Assembly (NCBI GenBank): GCA_007258455.2
Contig: VDFB02193867.1
Location: 524,749,692-524,813,691, forward strand
Length of the DNA: 64,000 nucleotides
Origin: Sequoia sempervirens
Taxonomy: Eukaryota > Streptophyta > Pinopsida > Cupressales > Cupressaceae
Direction of reading: 5' to 3'
A program made the position numbers and the translations under genes. Positions 12,904 through 23,779 of the stretch are shown one piece after another. Numbering within the stretch: the first letter of the stretch is position 1; each line of letters begins with the position of its first letter. The notes beneath the pieces were generated by a model. The model was not told the origin of the DNA and ran no database searches. It saw only the letters and a list, made by a program, of their open reading frames with translations.

Positions 12904-13256
12904 ACCCTCTCTTTTCTCTCATTTAGGAACTTTTGCATGCCATAGCCAAACTCTTGCAATTTTATCATTTGAACCCTCACTTAGCTAGTTTTTACACTTT
13001 ACATTCATCATAGAATTCTCATCCACTTCTCATCCATCTTGCATCATATTTGTGCATTTTTTTCCATCAAGAGGAGTATACACAACTTCAAAAATCAAGG
13101 GCCAACCAAGGAGCAACTTAGCAAGGTATAATCTTTCCATCTAGTTTGTTAAGTTCAATGTTTTTGCCCAATCTTCAGGTGTTAGGTGTTAGTTGCTTTC
13201 TTGCATGTTTAGTGCTTTTTCTCATTTCTAGGACTGTATTTTCACTTGATCACATT

Positions 13257-13275
13257 TCTAGCATTCCTGGTGGGA
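13257..13275 (+). other. Probable primer binding site region
   Basis: Two bases after the 5' LTR comes TCTAGCATTCCTGGTGGGA. The position is right for a tRNA primer site and the sequence is loosely like the site used by plant Tat-lineage gypsy elements, but I cannot name the tRNA with confidence. Confidence 0.4.
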
Positions 13276-13324
13276 CCCACAAACGAGTCTTGTTCTTTCA
13301 CTTTTTCTATTTTTTTACTGTTTG

Positions 13325-15140
13325 TAGGTGCAGGTTGTAGAGAGGCAGACCTGACCTGGCAGAGAGGCAGACCTACCCATCTAGGGGTAGACCTAACCTA
13401 GTAGAGAGGTAGACCTACCCATCCAAGGGCTTACCTAACCTCCAAGGGTAGACTTGACCTCTTCTAGGGGTGGACCTTACCCCCAGGGGTGGACCTAATT
13501 TCCACATAGTCAAGAAATAGAAGATTTGCAATTTTTTCATAGAGGGGTGGACCTGACCCTTTCCAGGGGTAGACCTAACCTCTATGGGCAAACCTGACCT
13601 TTTCCAGGGGTGGACCTAACTAGAAACAACTTTTTCCAAAAAGTAAAAACTGAAGTTTAAGCACTGTTTTGAGTATTTCAGACCCCCTAACGTGTGTTTT
13701 TTTATGTTTGTGCAAGCATTTGATTAGCTATTGGTGGAAAATAAAAAATAAATCAGTAACAAGTTTCATGCAGACTATTCATTGTAAAACTTTTATTAGT
13801 TGTTTGTTTATCATTTTTCAGTAATTTAGGCACATAGATTAACTAGGAGGGGTCAAATTTACCTTGTGTGTCGTGCTTTCGGTAAATTATTCATGTACTC
13901 AATCCCCTTGTGCCATTTGGAAATCCTGGGTGATGAGAAATTGTAGCTTATCAAGTCCTTTTGAGTCTCTCATTTTTCTTTCTCTTAGGGGACCTACTTG
14001 GGCATTTTATCACCCCAAGGGACAATTCCAACCACACATACTGACGGGGTATATAAAGGGGGGAGAGCAAAATTTGTACCTCAATCTAGTCATTTTGTTA
14101 TGAGCGAGGTGTCAAGATGACATGAAGAGTTGGTCTGAGTCTTTAGTATCTCACTAAGGTTCCCAACTCACGCTTGTGATGGGCTAGTGTTCACTGTTTG
14201 GGCCTCACATACTGGGTGTATATCGAGGACTCTCTAGCAACCATCTTTATTATAGAATAAAAGACTTTGTTGGCCATACCCATTATACTAATCTTAGGAT
14301 CATGTTGCTTAAACTATTTTCCTTGTGCAAACCTAGTAATTCTCTATTCAATTGAGTCAGCCTTATCCTTCGATTATTGTTTGTTGTGTTTTGGGTCCTT
14401 TGCCTTAGTCTTTTTTTCTGAAAACCAAGTTGAGGCTTGTCCAGGGGCGGACCTGCCCTCTGAACCAACCCCTTCTTAGCCTGTTTCAATCAATTTTATC
14501 CAAACTTTAGTTAGACAAGTGTACCTGACCCCCAGGGGTGGACTTTACCTCTTCCAAGGGTAGACCTAACCTCCAGGGGTGGACCTGACCTTTCTAGGGG
14601 TGGACCTGTCCCTTAAGTAGTTAGTTTTATCACTCGTTTCATCATTTTAAACACCCATTTCATCATTTTGAGTGCTATTTTTGTCATTTCAATCACTCAT
14701 TTCCCTATTTCAAACATTTGTACACCTATTTTGAGAATCCATTCCCTATCTTGAGAATTCATCCTCTTCATCCGAACATCCATTTCCTCATTTTGTGCGC
14801 CCGTTTACCTACTCCAAACAGTTGTTTTTGCCTATTTTTCACTCCAAGGGTGGACCTGACTAGCTAAGGGCGTACCTGACTAGCCAAGGGTAGACCTATC
14901 TAGCCAAGGGTAGACCTGACCCTCCAGGGGTGGACCTAACCCTCTAGGGGTAGACCTGACTAGCCAGGGGCGTACTTCACCCTCCAAGGGTGAACCTGAC
15001 TAGCCAAGGGCGGACCTGACCAGCCAAGGGTAAACCTAACCCTCCAAGGGAGGACCTACCCTCTAGGGGCATACTTGACCTCTTTTAGGGGTAGATCTTC
15101 CCTCCAGTGGTGGACCTACCCATCCAACGGTGGACCTACC
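13325..15140 (+). repeat. Interspersed minisatellite, core GGGTGGACCTRACC
   Basis: Degenerate units of about 15-20 bp built on (A/C)AGGGGTGGACCTGACC recur in three clusters: about 13325-13620, 14436-14620 and 14845-15140. The third is the most regular, with about 20-bp spacing and alternation between CCTCCAGGGG and TAGCCAAGGG linkers. All reading frames contain stops, so the array is not coding. It lies in the leader between LTR and the first long frame. Confidence 0.85.
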
Positions 15141-15322
15141 CTTCAAAATAGCATTTATCCACCCTCTGTTCAGTCATTTTGAGCACCCATTTGCCCATCA
15201 TCAACACTTTTCTGTAAGTCATCATTTCATTGAACAAACCACATGGGTGCTACTTAGAACATCATTAAATTCCATATCCATCATCAAATAATCCATCCCA
15301 ATCATCTAGACCTCATTTTGGG

Positions 15323-16310
15323 GTGATCCCACAATAGTGGTTTACAATTTTTGGCCAAACTGGACACTAAAATAATTTCTTCTAACTAAATCTTCACTTT
15401 CAGGCACCTATAGTGGCTAAAGTGTGAGGAATTTGAAGATGATGCAAACTAGAGTTTCATGAATTTTTTTTTGTAGATTCTAAATATAGTTTTTTCAAAA
15501 AAAATTGGAATCATATTGCACCTCTTTTTCCATCTCCCTTGAAAACTTTTTTTTTTCAGAAAATAACATTTTTAAGGAGTGACGCTCACCGTATAACACA
15601 AATTTTTTTCCGTGAAGGATAAAATTCTAATTCTTTCGAATTTGGATTTTTAACTCCAATATCTAGTGATTCCACTTGGTTAGATAGTGTTTTATTGAAT
15701 ATTTTTTCCTTAATCAACTTTCGAAGTCAAACCAATTACAATTCAGACATAGGAAGACTGTATAATGCGTAACCTTTTTTGTATGTATCGAAATTTCAAT
15801 TTTATTTTTATTTTTGGATCAAGACATTCAATATCTTGTGCACTCATATTTTTAAAAAAATTTTTATGATAATCTTCTATTTTTCCACATGTGCATAACA
15901 AAGAGCTTGATTTTCGGTGAAAAACCTACATTCACAACAAATAAAAAATAAATATAATAATAAAATTAAATTTATTTAAAATTATACTTTTTGGGAAGCT
16001 TATAATAAGGACTACATAAATACAAAAAATAAATTTTAAATGAATTCATTTGATCCCCCAAAAGGTAAATCAAAAGTGGTTTTTATCAACATTTTGATAG
16101 GTGTAAAGGAGACTTTGTTATAGGTATGGTTTAAAACTAGCAGGGTTATATCCAAGGGGGTTTGATCTAAGGTACTTTAATCAAACCCTCTTCAATTGGA
16201 ATGATTTAAATGGAAATTTTAAGGCTTAAATCATTATATTTTCTAAAAATTTGTGATTTCAGAAAAAATTAGAATCTCCCAAAAATTGTAAACCGGCTTT
16301 GTGGGATCAC
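15323..16310. mobile_element. 988-bp element with 32-bp terminal inverted repeats, nested
   Basis: The left end (15323-15354) and the reverse complement of the right end (16279-16310) match at 28 of 32 positions; both start GTGATCCCACAA. The interior is AT-rich and has no coding frame. Sequence from about 15600 to 16300 recurs, diverged, at about 52016-52765 inside a LINE, which supports a mobile element. I see no convincing target duplication. Class is unknown; a MITE-type DNA element is likely. Confidence 0.65.
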
Positions 16311-16899
16311 TCTTTAAGGGTTTTGATTTTTATATCAAAACTTCTAGAGGCCATAACTTTTGACTTGGGTGTTCGATTGGGCTAAAATTTTACGGGTGGT
16401 TGCATTATGAGGTGGCATGTGGATTCCAATAGATCTTGAGTCAATTGGACCCCATTTTGACACATTTTTGGGGCTTCAAACTTTCATCTTGACCCTCAAA
16501 AATCGTAATTTAGTTTTTTTTTTCAGTTTTTGAAAAATCATTGTCGTTAATAACTCAGAATACATGTCTCAGACTTAGGATGTTAGTTTTAAATTCATCC
16601 TATCTTAGTTTTGGACTTTTTTGGGAAAATCCTGGACTCTCAAAAGTATGTCTGTGAAGTTTCCTAAAATGACAAAATTTGATAGTTTTTGAAAACTATC
16701 AAATCTGGAAAAATCTGATTGTCAGCACCTTACATCCTTTAAACCCCTGAACTTTGTGTAGAATCAATCACATCACATCCTCTAATCTAAGCTTCAATCC
16801 AATCCTAATCTAAACTTTAATCTACTCCCTATCTGACCTTTAACAAAAATCCTAATCTGCACTTGCCCTAACTTGGGCAAACCTGCCTCTCAAATAGTT

Positions 16900-17800
16900 G
16901 ATTTCATCCTTTTGGGCACCCTTCTTCACATCTCGAGCATTCTTCACCCCATTATGAGTATCCTTTCATCCATTCCAAGATTCAATCTCCCAATCCAAGC
17001 ATTCGTTCATCCATTTTGATCAATTGTTTACTCATTTCAAACTTTCATTCATCCATTCTGAGTAATTCTTTACTCGTTTTGAGTAGCCGTTCACCCATTA
17101 TGATCATATGTTCCCTCATTCTGAGTAAACATTCATCTATTCTGAACCTCCTTCTATCATTTTGAGCTCTCATTTAGTCGTTCCAATCAATTGTTTACTC
17201 ATTCATCCATTCTGAGTAATTGTTTACTCATTTCAACCAATCATTCACCCCTTCTGAACAATCATTTCCTTTTTGTGACCGATCGTTCATCTATTCTAAA
17301 CCTCCTCTAATTTTAAGTAGTCATTCACCCTTGTTAATCATTCTTTTACTCATTTTGAGTAATCATTTAGCCATCCTGAACCTTCGTCTCCTCGCTTCGA
17401 GAGTCATTCATCCCTCTCGATCATCCATTTACTCATTCCAAAAAATCTTTCATCCATAAAAAAATTTCACCTCGTCATTTCGAGAGTCGTTCATCCATTC
17501 TTACCAATTATTTACTCATTTCGAGTAATCATTCATCCCTCTCGATCATTCTTTTACTCATTTTGAGTAATCTTTCATCCATTCTAAATTTTCACCTCCT
17601 CATTCTGAGAGGTGTTCATCCATTCCAAGCAGTTGTTTACTCATTCTGAGTAGTCTTTGACCCATTTTGATCAATCATTTACTTGTTCCAAGTAATCGTT
17701 CATCCATTCTAAGCTTTTATCTCCTCGTTCTGAGATTCATTCATCTAATCCAATCAATCATTTTATCATTTTGAGTATTTGTTCATCCATTCCTATCATC
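16900..17800 (+). repeat. Imperfect tandem array with recurring micro-hairpins
   Basis: About 0.9 kb of loosely periodic units alternating CATTCATCCATTCTGAG-like and GTTTACTCATTTTGAGTAATC-like pieces. Many units contain a short perfect inverted repeat, for example TTACTCATTTTGAGTAA at 17346-17362 and 17554-17570. No long frame runs through it. It lies between the leader and the Pro-rich frame of the LTR element. Confidence 0.75.
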
Positions 17801-18388
17801 CATTTCTGCAATCAAATCATCGTTTTCCTCATCCAAATCCTCTAAACTTCATTTGAAGTTATTATCCAAATTGACCTAGGTATCTAAATTTGATCGTCAT
17901 CATCCAAACCTGCTTAGGATTATCATTTGTCCTAAGTTAATCATCGCCATCGGCCCAATCAATATGCTTTCAATCTCAAGGTGTATTCAATGCCGCACTC
18001 ATACATTTATCCTTTAATCTGATAAATCAGTATCCTAATTTACCTAGGGTAATCTCTGAACAGGGTTTAGAATCCCTTTTGTCATCCTATATAATCCATC
18101 ATTCGATCTTATCAATCATCAATCAATCTTATCCAATCTAATCCAATCACATCCCTATCTAATCACCTTCAACCCAATCAATATGCTTCCATCTTGAGGT
18201 AGATTTGGTGTTGTAATCAACATTTGATAATCAAATTCGATCATCAGAATCAATCCCATTGCATCATCCAATCATCCTAATCTGGTCTTTAATCCAATCC
18301 CAATCTGAGCTTGACCTAAATCCTAACTTGAGCTTTAGTTCATTTCCATCCAAAATCTTAGATCCATCCTATTTATCCTTTCATCATC

Positions 18389-19597
18389 ATGAGTCCTTAT
18401 CCTCCATCAATAGTAGTTAAGGGAAACCCTAATTATGTCGATGATGATAATGAAATTCTTGTCGATCAAGAAGAATATGACAAAGATCCCCTTGACACTA
18501 TCATTTCTAGTAAGCTTTCTCCACCCACTTTCCAAAATCCAATCACCCCTTCAAGATATCATGTTATGTCTTCATCCATTCTTAATCACGTTCCTTATGC
18601 TACCTTTGACAAGGGATATCCATTATCCTCCTCACCTGCATCGCAATCATATCATTCACTTGCATCATCTCCTTATCAAACATCCATGTCTTCCTATCCT
18701 AATCCACCATCCACATCCTCCTATCTCAATCCTTCATTTGCATATGCCCACTACCCTAATCCTCCATACCAATCTACTCACCCTAATCCTACATTCACAC
18801 CTTCCTATCCTAATCCAACATCCACATCAACCTATCCTAATCTAACATACACTTCTTATCCTAATCTATCATCCACATCTCCCTATCTCAATCCACCATC
18901 TCAATCTTCCCATCCTAATCCACCATCCCAACACCCTTACTACAATCGACCATCCATATCCTCTTGTCCTAATCCACCATCCCAATATCCCTATCTTAAT
19001 TCCCCATCTACTTCCTCTTACATTAATCCACCATCCATGTCCTCCAATATTAATTCACCATACCAACATCCCTACCTTAACCCTCCATCTAATCCTAATC
19101 CTCCATCTACTTCTAGTCCTACATCCAATCCTATTCCTCCATCCAATCCTAATCCTAAATCTACTCCCAGTTCTATATCCAATCCCATTCCTCCATCTAC
19201 TCCTAGTCCTATATCCAATCCCATTCCTCCATCTAACCCTATTCCACCACTCTATAATCCTAGTTCTCCACCAATCCCTAATCCTCCATCTATTCCTATC
19301 ATTCCATCTCAACCTAGAGTATGCAAGTTTCTCACTCCAGAAGTTCTCCAAGGACTTATGACAAAGAAGACATCCCTCACTCCACACATTAAAGTTGTGG
19401 AACCATGCTATCCCAATCCATCATCCACGACCACTAGTGATGAGACCCTTCTCCAACTCATGCCTATCATTGTTGTTACCATCCCTAGCACTACTCAAAC
19501 ATTTGAAACCATCATATCTACCAAATCCATTGAACCCTCGTCTCCTACTCTGAGAGCCCCTGAGCCCATCAAAGACACCCACTTCTCCCACTCCTAG
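18389..19597 (+). CDS. Pro/Ser/Asn-rich 402-residue frame in the LTR element (gag-like spacer)
   Basis: This is the longest open frame in the window. The first about 90 residues are mixed and acidic (DDDNEILVDQEEYDKD near the start). From roughly residue 95 to 310 the protein is a tandem of YPNPPS(T/Q)S-type units, encoded by an imperfect about 27-bp DNA repeat; the last 90 residues are non-repetitive. There is no signal peptide, membrane segment or catalytic motif. The ATG at 18389 is the first in frame after the hairpin array. A further frame in the same phase starts at 19688 after three close stops and ends in a G-patch-like motif, so both were probably one polyprotein. It resembles extensin only in composition. 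Function unknown; likely the disordered part of an element-encoded Gag-related protein. Confidence 0.6.
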   Translation: MSPYPPSIVVKGNPNYVDDDNEILVDQEEYDKDPLDTIISSKLSPPTFQNPITPSRYHVMSSSILNHVPYATFDKGYPLSSSPASQSYHSLASSPYQTSMSSYPNPPSTSSYLNPSFAYAHYPNPPYQSTHPNPTFTPSYPNPTSTSTYPNLTYTSYPNLSSTSPYLNPPSQSSHPNPPSQHPYYNRPSISSCPNPPSQYPYLNSPSTSSYINPPSMSSNINSPYQHPYLNPPSNPNPPSTSSPTSNPIPPSNPNPKSTPSSISNPIPPSTPSPISNPIPPSNPIPPLYNPSSPPIPNPPSIPIIPSQPRVCKFLTPEVLQGLMTKKTSLTPHIKVVEPCYPNPSSTTTSDETLLQLMPIIVVTIPSTTQTFETIISTKSIEPSSPTLRAPEPIKDTHFSHS

Positions 19598-19687
19598 TAT
19601 CATTGAAATCCATTCAGGCATGAATGCTTTGAATACCCCATCCTTCCATCTTCCCCACTTTAAGAGTCCCTTCAAGACTCCATCATC

Positions 19688-20317
19688 ATGCCAGCCACAC
19701 AAGAAGAGTCATTCCAAGAGTTTGATCCAGAGCATGCCAGCATATCCCCTTCTCCATCTCAAGATCCTACTAACTCATCCATTCCACCTAATGCTCCCCT
19801 TGTCACTACAGATCCAATCCCTCCATCTCATGATCCCTTATCACCCTCTAATCCACCTCAAGATTATAGTCCTCCATCCACTCCATCTCATGATCCTCTT
19901 ATCATTCAAGATTCGATCCTTCCATTGCATGAGCCCTTATCACTTGCTTCAACAAATCTAGATACTACCATATCACCTAATCCCTCTCTTGACACCACCC
20001 ATCAAGATGTTTCTATCCCACCATCTCCATCTCATGATCCTCCATCATCGTTGAAACCTACTATCCCCTCACCACTTGTATATCCCCTTGGTACTCTCAC
20101 ATTCTTCCATGGTGGTCTCCTTTCCAAAGAAAAAAAAATCATATATACCACCCATCATCCTCCGCCTAATAATGGACTCGCATCATTCTTCCAGAATAAC
20201 GAAAATCCTATCATGGATCGAATGCTCAAGAACATGAACTATCAAGGAAAAGGTTTAGGCCTTCATGAGCAAGGTATTTTAGAGCCCATCCCAGTCAAAG
20301 AACAACTTTGTATGTGA
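19688..20317 (+). CDS. Pro-rich frame ending in a G-patch-like motif
   Basis: The 209-residue frame is in the same phase as 18389-19597. Its first about 135 residues are low-complexity PPSPSHDP repeats. Near the C-terminus (about residues 180-200) it reads MLKNMNYQGKGLGLHEQGI, matching the G-patch pattern of a hydrophobic-M-G-like start, KGLG and QGI. Known: G-patch domains bind RNA helicases or nucleic acid and occur in gag-pol of some plant Ty3/gypsy elements. Inference: this marks the gag-protease region of the element's ancestor. The frame stops at 20317, and sense continues in another frame (KTHNLKILVQPLDIF and, near 20980, MWIPKKKYAMP) before decaying. No protease DTG was found. Confidence 0.6.
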   Translation: MPATQEESFQEFDPEHASISPSPSQDPTNSSIPPNAPLVTTDPIPPSHDPLSPSNPPQDYSPPSTPSHDPLIIQDSILPLHEPLSLASTNLDTTISPNPSLDTTHQDVSIPPSPSHDPPSSLKPTIPSPLVYPLGTLTFFHGGLLSKEKKIIYTTHHPPPNNGLASFFQNNENPIMDRMLKNMNYQGKGLGLHEQGILEPIPVKEQLCM

Positions 20318-22560
20318 GGTCTTGGACCTAGTTCCCAAGACTCACAATCTAAAGATTTTGGTACAACCTCTAGACATCTTCAATGAACCTATTCCAAAAG
20401 AAATGTAGGATCTTCCCATCAATCCACCAAATCATTTTCGGCCATCCCTCCTCCATCGTATCGCCTCAAAACAACCATCCATATTCCTCCCCATCTGCTC
20501 CATCCATTTTGGATCCTTATATACCTCCATCCACCATCTCCCATCCTTCATCTATTTTGGGTCCTTATGTCCCTTCATCCGCCATCAAAATTCCTCCAAG
20601 TCCTATATCAATTTTAGGCCCTTATATCCCAAAATCACCTACCCCATTCAACACCTATCCATGTCACCCATCAGAAAAATCTTGCTCACACATCACCTAA
20701 TTAGGATCAACAAAGGCACATACCCACACATCCTCCATCCACATATCATCCTCAAAATCCTACCTCCATCATTCCACATCATCCATCTCATCATACCCAT
20801 CCCATTGCTACTAAAAGCACTTTGGATGCCAAAATAAAAATGCATCAATCTAAACATCCACATGAATCTAAAGATCCTCATGTCCCCTCTAAAAGACATG
20901 TTGAAGAAGAGAAAAATAAAATCCAAAATCAAAATCAAACCCATCATCCACAAAGACCCACTAAAGAAAAAATCAAAACCATGTGGATCCCAAAGAAAAA
21001 ATATGCAATGCCTTTGAATAAAAAATCTATAAGAACATCCAAAGCCACTAATCTCAACGTTACACATTCCTATCCACCATCTCGTAATTTTTTTTGGGTC
21101 CTTATGTCCCAAAATTCACTACCCCATCTCCTCCATTATCCCCACATTCTCCATCCATTAATCCTTTTGTCCTTTCACATCCACCACCATATGTGCCAAT
21201 GTTGGTTCTAAACACATCTCCCCATCACACATCCACCCCATCATTCCATCCATACACTTTCCAACATCCCATCCATTATCCTGCATATCTTTCCCATCAA
21301 ATCCCTCTAGTTCATCCTCTTGCCTAGAATCCATTTATCCTAATAAGGTTGTACCAACATCCAACAGTCGCTTCAAACATGGGCTCTTAATAATTCATAT
21401 GGAATTTGATTCTCAAGTCCTTCATCCATCTCCTTATCGCATATCTTCTAAATCCTCTTATCCACATCCCTAACCCTATCCATCTACTTCCGCATTTTAT
21501 CCAAAAAGTAAAAAAGGCAGAAAAATTGGAAAAAAAAAAAAAATAGTAAACAAAAATAGTTCGTCCAATGGTGAAAACTTGGAATAAAAGTGCCTTGGAT
21601 AAGTACCATGATGAAAATTTGGCAAACATGCGTCATGTGTAACCCCCCCCCATCTAGTATACTTCCACACTTGGGGGCAACTGCAAACCCTTCACCCATC
21701 TCCCCCATCAAATCCATCCAACGCATCCTTCTTGTCATATCCCATTTATCCCAATCCCTCCATCCTCCTTGTGAACTTGATATTGATAGGGGAAAACATA
21801 TAAACATGCTTTGGACACCTCTTGGCATACATTCCCATCATCTGCACACTATCCTAATCCTTATTTGCATTCATCTACTTTCCTTGTCCATCCATCATGC
21901 TACCATTAATCTCCCTTCCTTATCCATGCATCATATCCATATCCATATCACTCCCTTATTTTCCCATCTTTCCATCTTCCATCCCTCATCCCTCATTATA
22001 TATGACATATCTAGAGTGGGGGCATTTATCTTCCTTTATGATATAGTCTTTGGAGACATCATCCATCCCTCATAACAATCCCTTCCATCTCCCCATCCTT
22101 ATCTTCCTATACTTCCATCATAGCATCCCTTTTCATCTATCAATTTGGTAACCTTTTCCTCATCCAAATCCTTATCTTCCTATCCATCTATCCCAACATC
22201 CCTTTCATCTCCCCATTCTTATCTCCTTACCACTCCAAACAATCCTTATCTCCTTATCCTCATCCCATCTTATAATCCCTTCTCATTGGTATCTAGCTAT
22301 AGGCTACTCCCCATGCAATCCAATGCCATCTATCTTATCACCATCACTTCTACTTTTTTTGCACATCTTTTCAATCTCCTATCCTTTCTCATCATTCATC
22401 TATCCATTGTATCATCCTCCCAATTCATCTTTTGATGCTTTGGATAACTATCCCATCCCTGAGCTTTGTGTGATCGCTATCATCCCATCCAATCCAACAG
22501 GTCTATCCTCTCTTATCGTATTGGTTCCATCATTCTATCCCCTTATCTAGGGTTCTCTCA
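20318..22560 (+). other. C-rich degenerate coding-like sequence of the LTR element
   Basis: Plus-strand frames of 75-160 codons follow one another (20383-20700, 20822-21211, 21590-22075, 22145-22435) with heavy CATCC/CCATC repetition. The strand is strikingly C-rich and G-poor. MWIPKKKYAMPLNKKS near 20980 is the only stretch that looks like ordinary protein. I read it as an eroded downstream part of the polyprotein; there is no RT or integrase motif. Confidence 0.5.
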
Positions 22561-22589
22561 TCATCCTTTATCCATCTTTTTCCTTTGGT

Positions 22590-22860
22590 CTTTTTTCAAA
22601 CTATGTCGCCCCTGCACTTTCATGTAGGCAAGGTCGATCATTTGATCTGCCCTCAGGGCTCCTTCATTGTCTATCATCAATCTTTCTACTCCTTTTTTCC
22701 ATCATATCTTTATCATCCATAGAGGTCTCCATCATCCCCCTTCCAATTTTATCCATGGTCAGTCATCAACTTTTTATCGAACTAGGAGGGCTCTGGGCTT
22801 TCAGGTAGGCAAGTCTAATATTTGATTGGCCCTCGAGCCCCTAGGTCTTTAGGGTGTTTC
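22590..22860 (+). repeat. Two-copy repeat in the LTR element 3' region
   Basis: CTTTCATGTAGGCAAG at about 22618 and CTTTCAGGTAGGCAAG at about 22798 begin similar about 50-bp stretches that end in GCCCTCAGGGCTCC and GCCCTCGAGCCCC. The first also contains the palindrome GCCCTCAGGGC. Function unknown. Confidence 0.5.
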
Positions 22861-22985
22861 AGTCTCGTATTGTGTCATCAAGTTATGCCCTTATCTAGCT
22901 GGTTCTTAACAAATGAGATCCACTAGTATCATGAGATCCAATTGGTTCCAAGAATCTTATGTCATATTGATCTTTTAGCTTAGTA

Positions 22986-23778
22986 TAGGGTATGTGCAGG
23001 ATCATCATGGGAAAAAAAGGCCCTTAAGTGGCAAAAAATTCAGAAAAATTAGAGTTGGACAACTTGATGTAAAAATTTGAAGAAGTTATCTATATTATTT
23101 CAAAAATATATAACAATAGAATTTGTAGCAAATTGAATGTAGTTTCTAAACTACTAGGTTTTTAAAAAAAAAAAAAATCTATTTGGTGAAAATTTGAAAT
23201 TTCAATGTAGTGGTACTTAAATTTGAGGGAAAAAATAAGAAGTAGGTGTCTGTCTGACAACCCTAACCACAATAAAATGATTTTTTTAATAATATTTTAG
23301 ATATAAGTAGAGGACTCATGCCCCAATGTGATGCATATTTTTTTGTAATTTTTTTCCAAGTAAATAATTAATTATGATTTTTTTATTACAACTATTTAAA
23401 AACTATAAAAACTCGTATGTCTGACCACCTTAACTTGGTCAAAACTTCATGAAATTATTTTTTTCTTTTTTTAATCATATAGTATGTGAAGCATAGAATG
23501 TGATGTATGTTTTGAATTCAAAAAATGTGATACCGTTTGAAAGCTATAGATGTTATTCAATCAGCCTATCAATTAGGATTTTAGTCGTAATTTCAATAGA
23601 AAATGAATAATAATTACTTATTAAATTCAAACTAAATCATAATTTATATCGATGGAAAGTTGAGAATCTCCTTTAATAACCCTTTTCGTTTCATCAATTT
23701 TGGGTAAAAAAATAGTCATCAGCCACATACCCATCATATTGCCACTTTTTGGCCCATCATGATCCTGCACATACCCTA
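22986..23778. mobile_element. 793-bp TIR element nested in the LTR element
   Basis: TAGGGTATGTGCAGGATCAT at 22986 is matched by its near-exact reverse complement ending at 23778; similarity continues about 40-49 bp inward (22986-23034 and 23739-23778). The ends are flanked by TA on both sides (22984-22985 and 23779-23780), consistent with a TA target duplication as in Tc1/mariner-type or Stowaway-like elements. The interior is AT-rich and non-coding. It is non-autonomous. The family assignment is inference. Confidence 0.75.
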
Positions 23779-23779
23779 T

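Larger units (their letters stand above)
11895..13254 (+). repeat. 5' LTR of the 14.3-kb element
   Basis: The LTR runs from TATAAACACC (the partner LTR has canonical TGTAGACACC, so the terminal TG has decayed to TA) to a terminal CACA. It aligns along its whole length with 24818-26174 with scattered substitutions and small indels. Inside are three repeats of about 47-55 bp (12345-12502) and a TATA-like CTATAAATA at 12895-12903 followed by a pyrimidine-rich stretch, plausible U3 promoter parts. Confidence 0.9.

Noticed and set aside
16900..17800. CRISPR-like array
   Set aside because: Units are degenerate and contiguous without unique spacers, in plant nuclear DNA.
18435..18845. 136-codon plus frame rich in His, Leu and Pro
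   Set aside because: Shadow of 18389-19597 in another frame of the same repeats.
19055..19387. 110-codon minus frame rich in Trp and Arg
   Set aside because: It is the antisense of the Pro-repeat DNA in 18389-19597; the W/R repeats are just the reverse complement of the CCATC-type repeats.
18389..19597. Reading the Pro-rich frame as a host extensin or cell-wall protein
   Set aside because: No signal peptide and no SPPPP motifs; it lies inside an LTR element and continues in phase toward a G-patch-like motif.
20693..21112. 139-codon minus frame rich in Phe, Met and Trp
   Set aside because: Antisense of repetitive CATCC sequence; no family resemblance.
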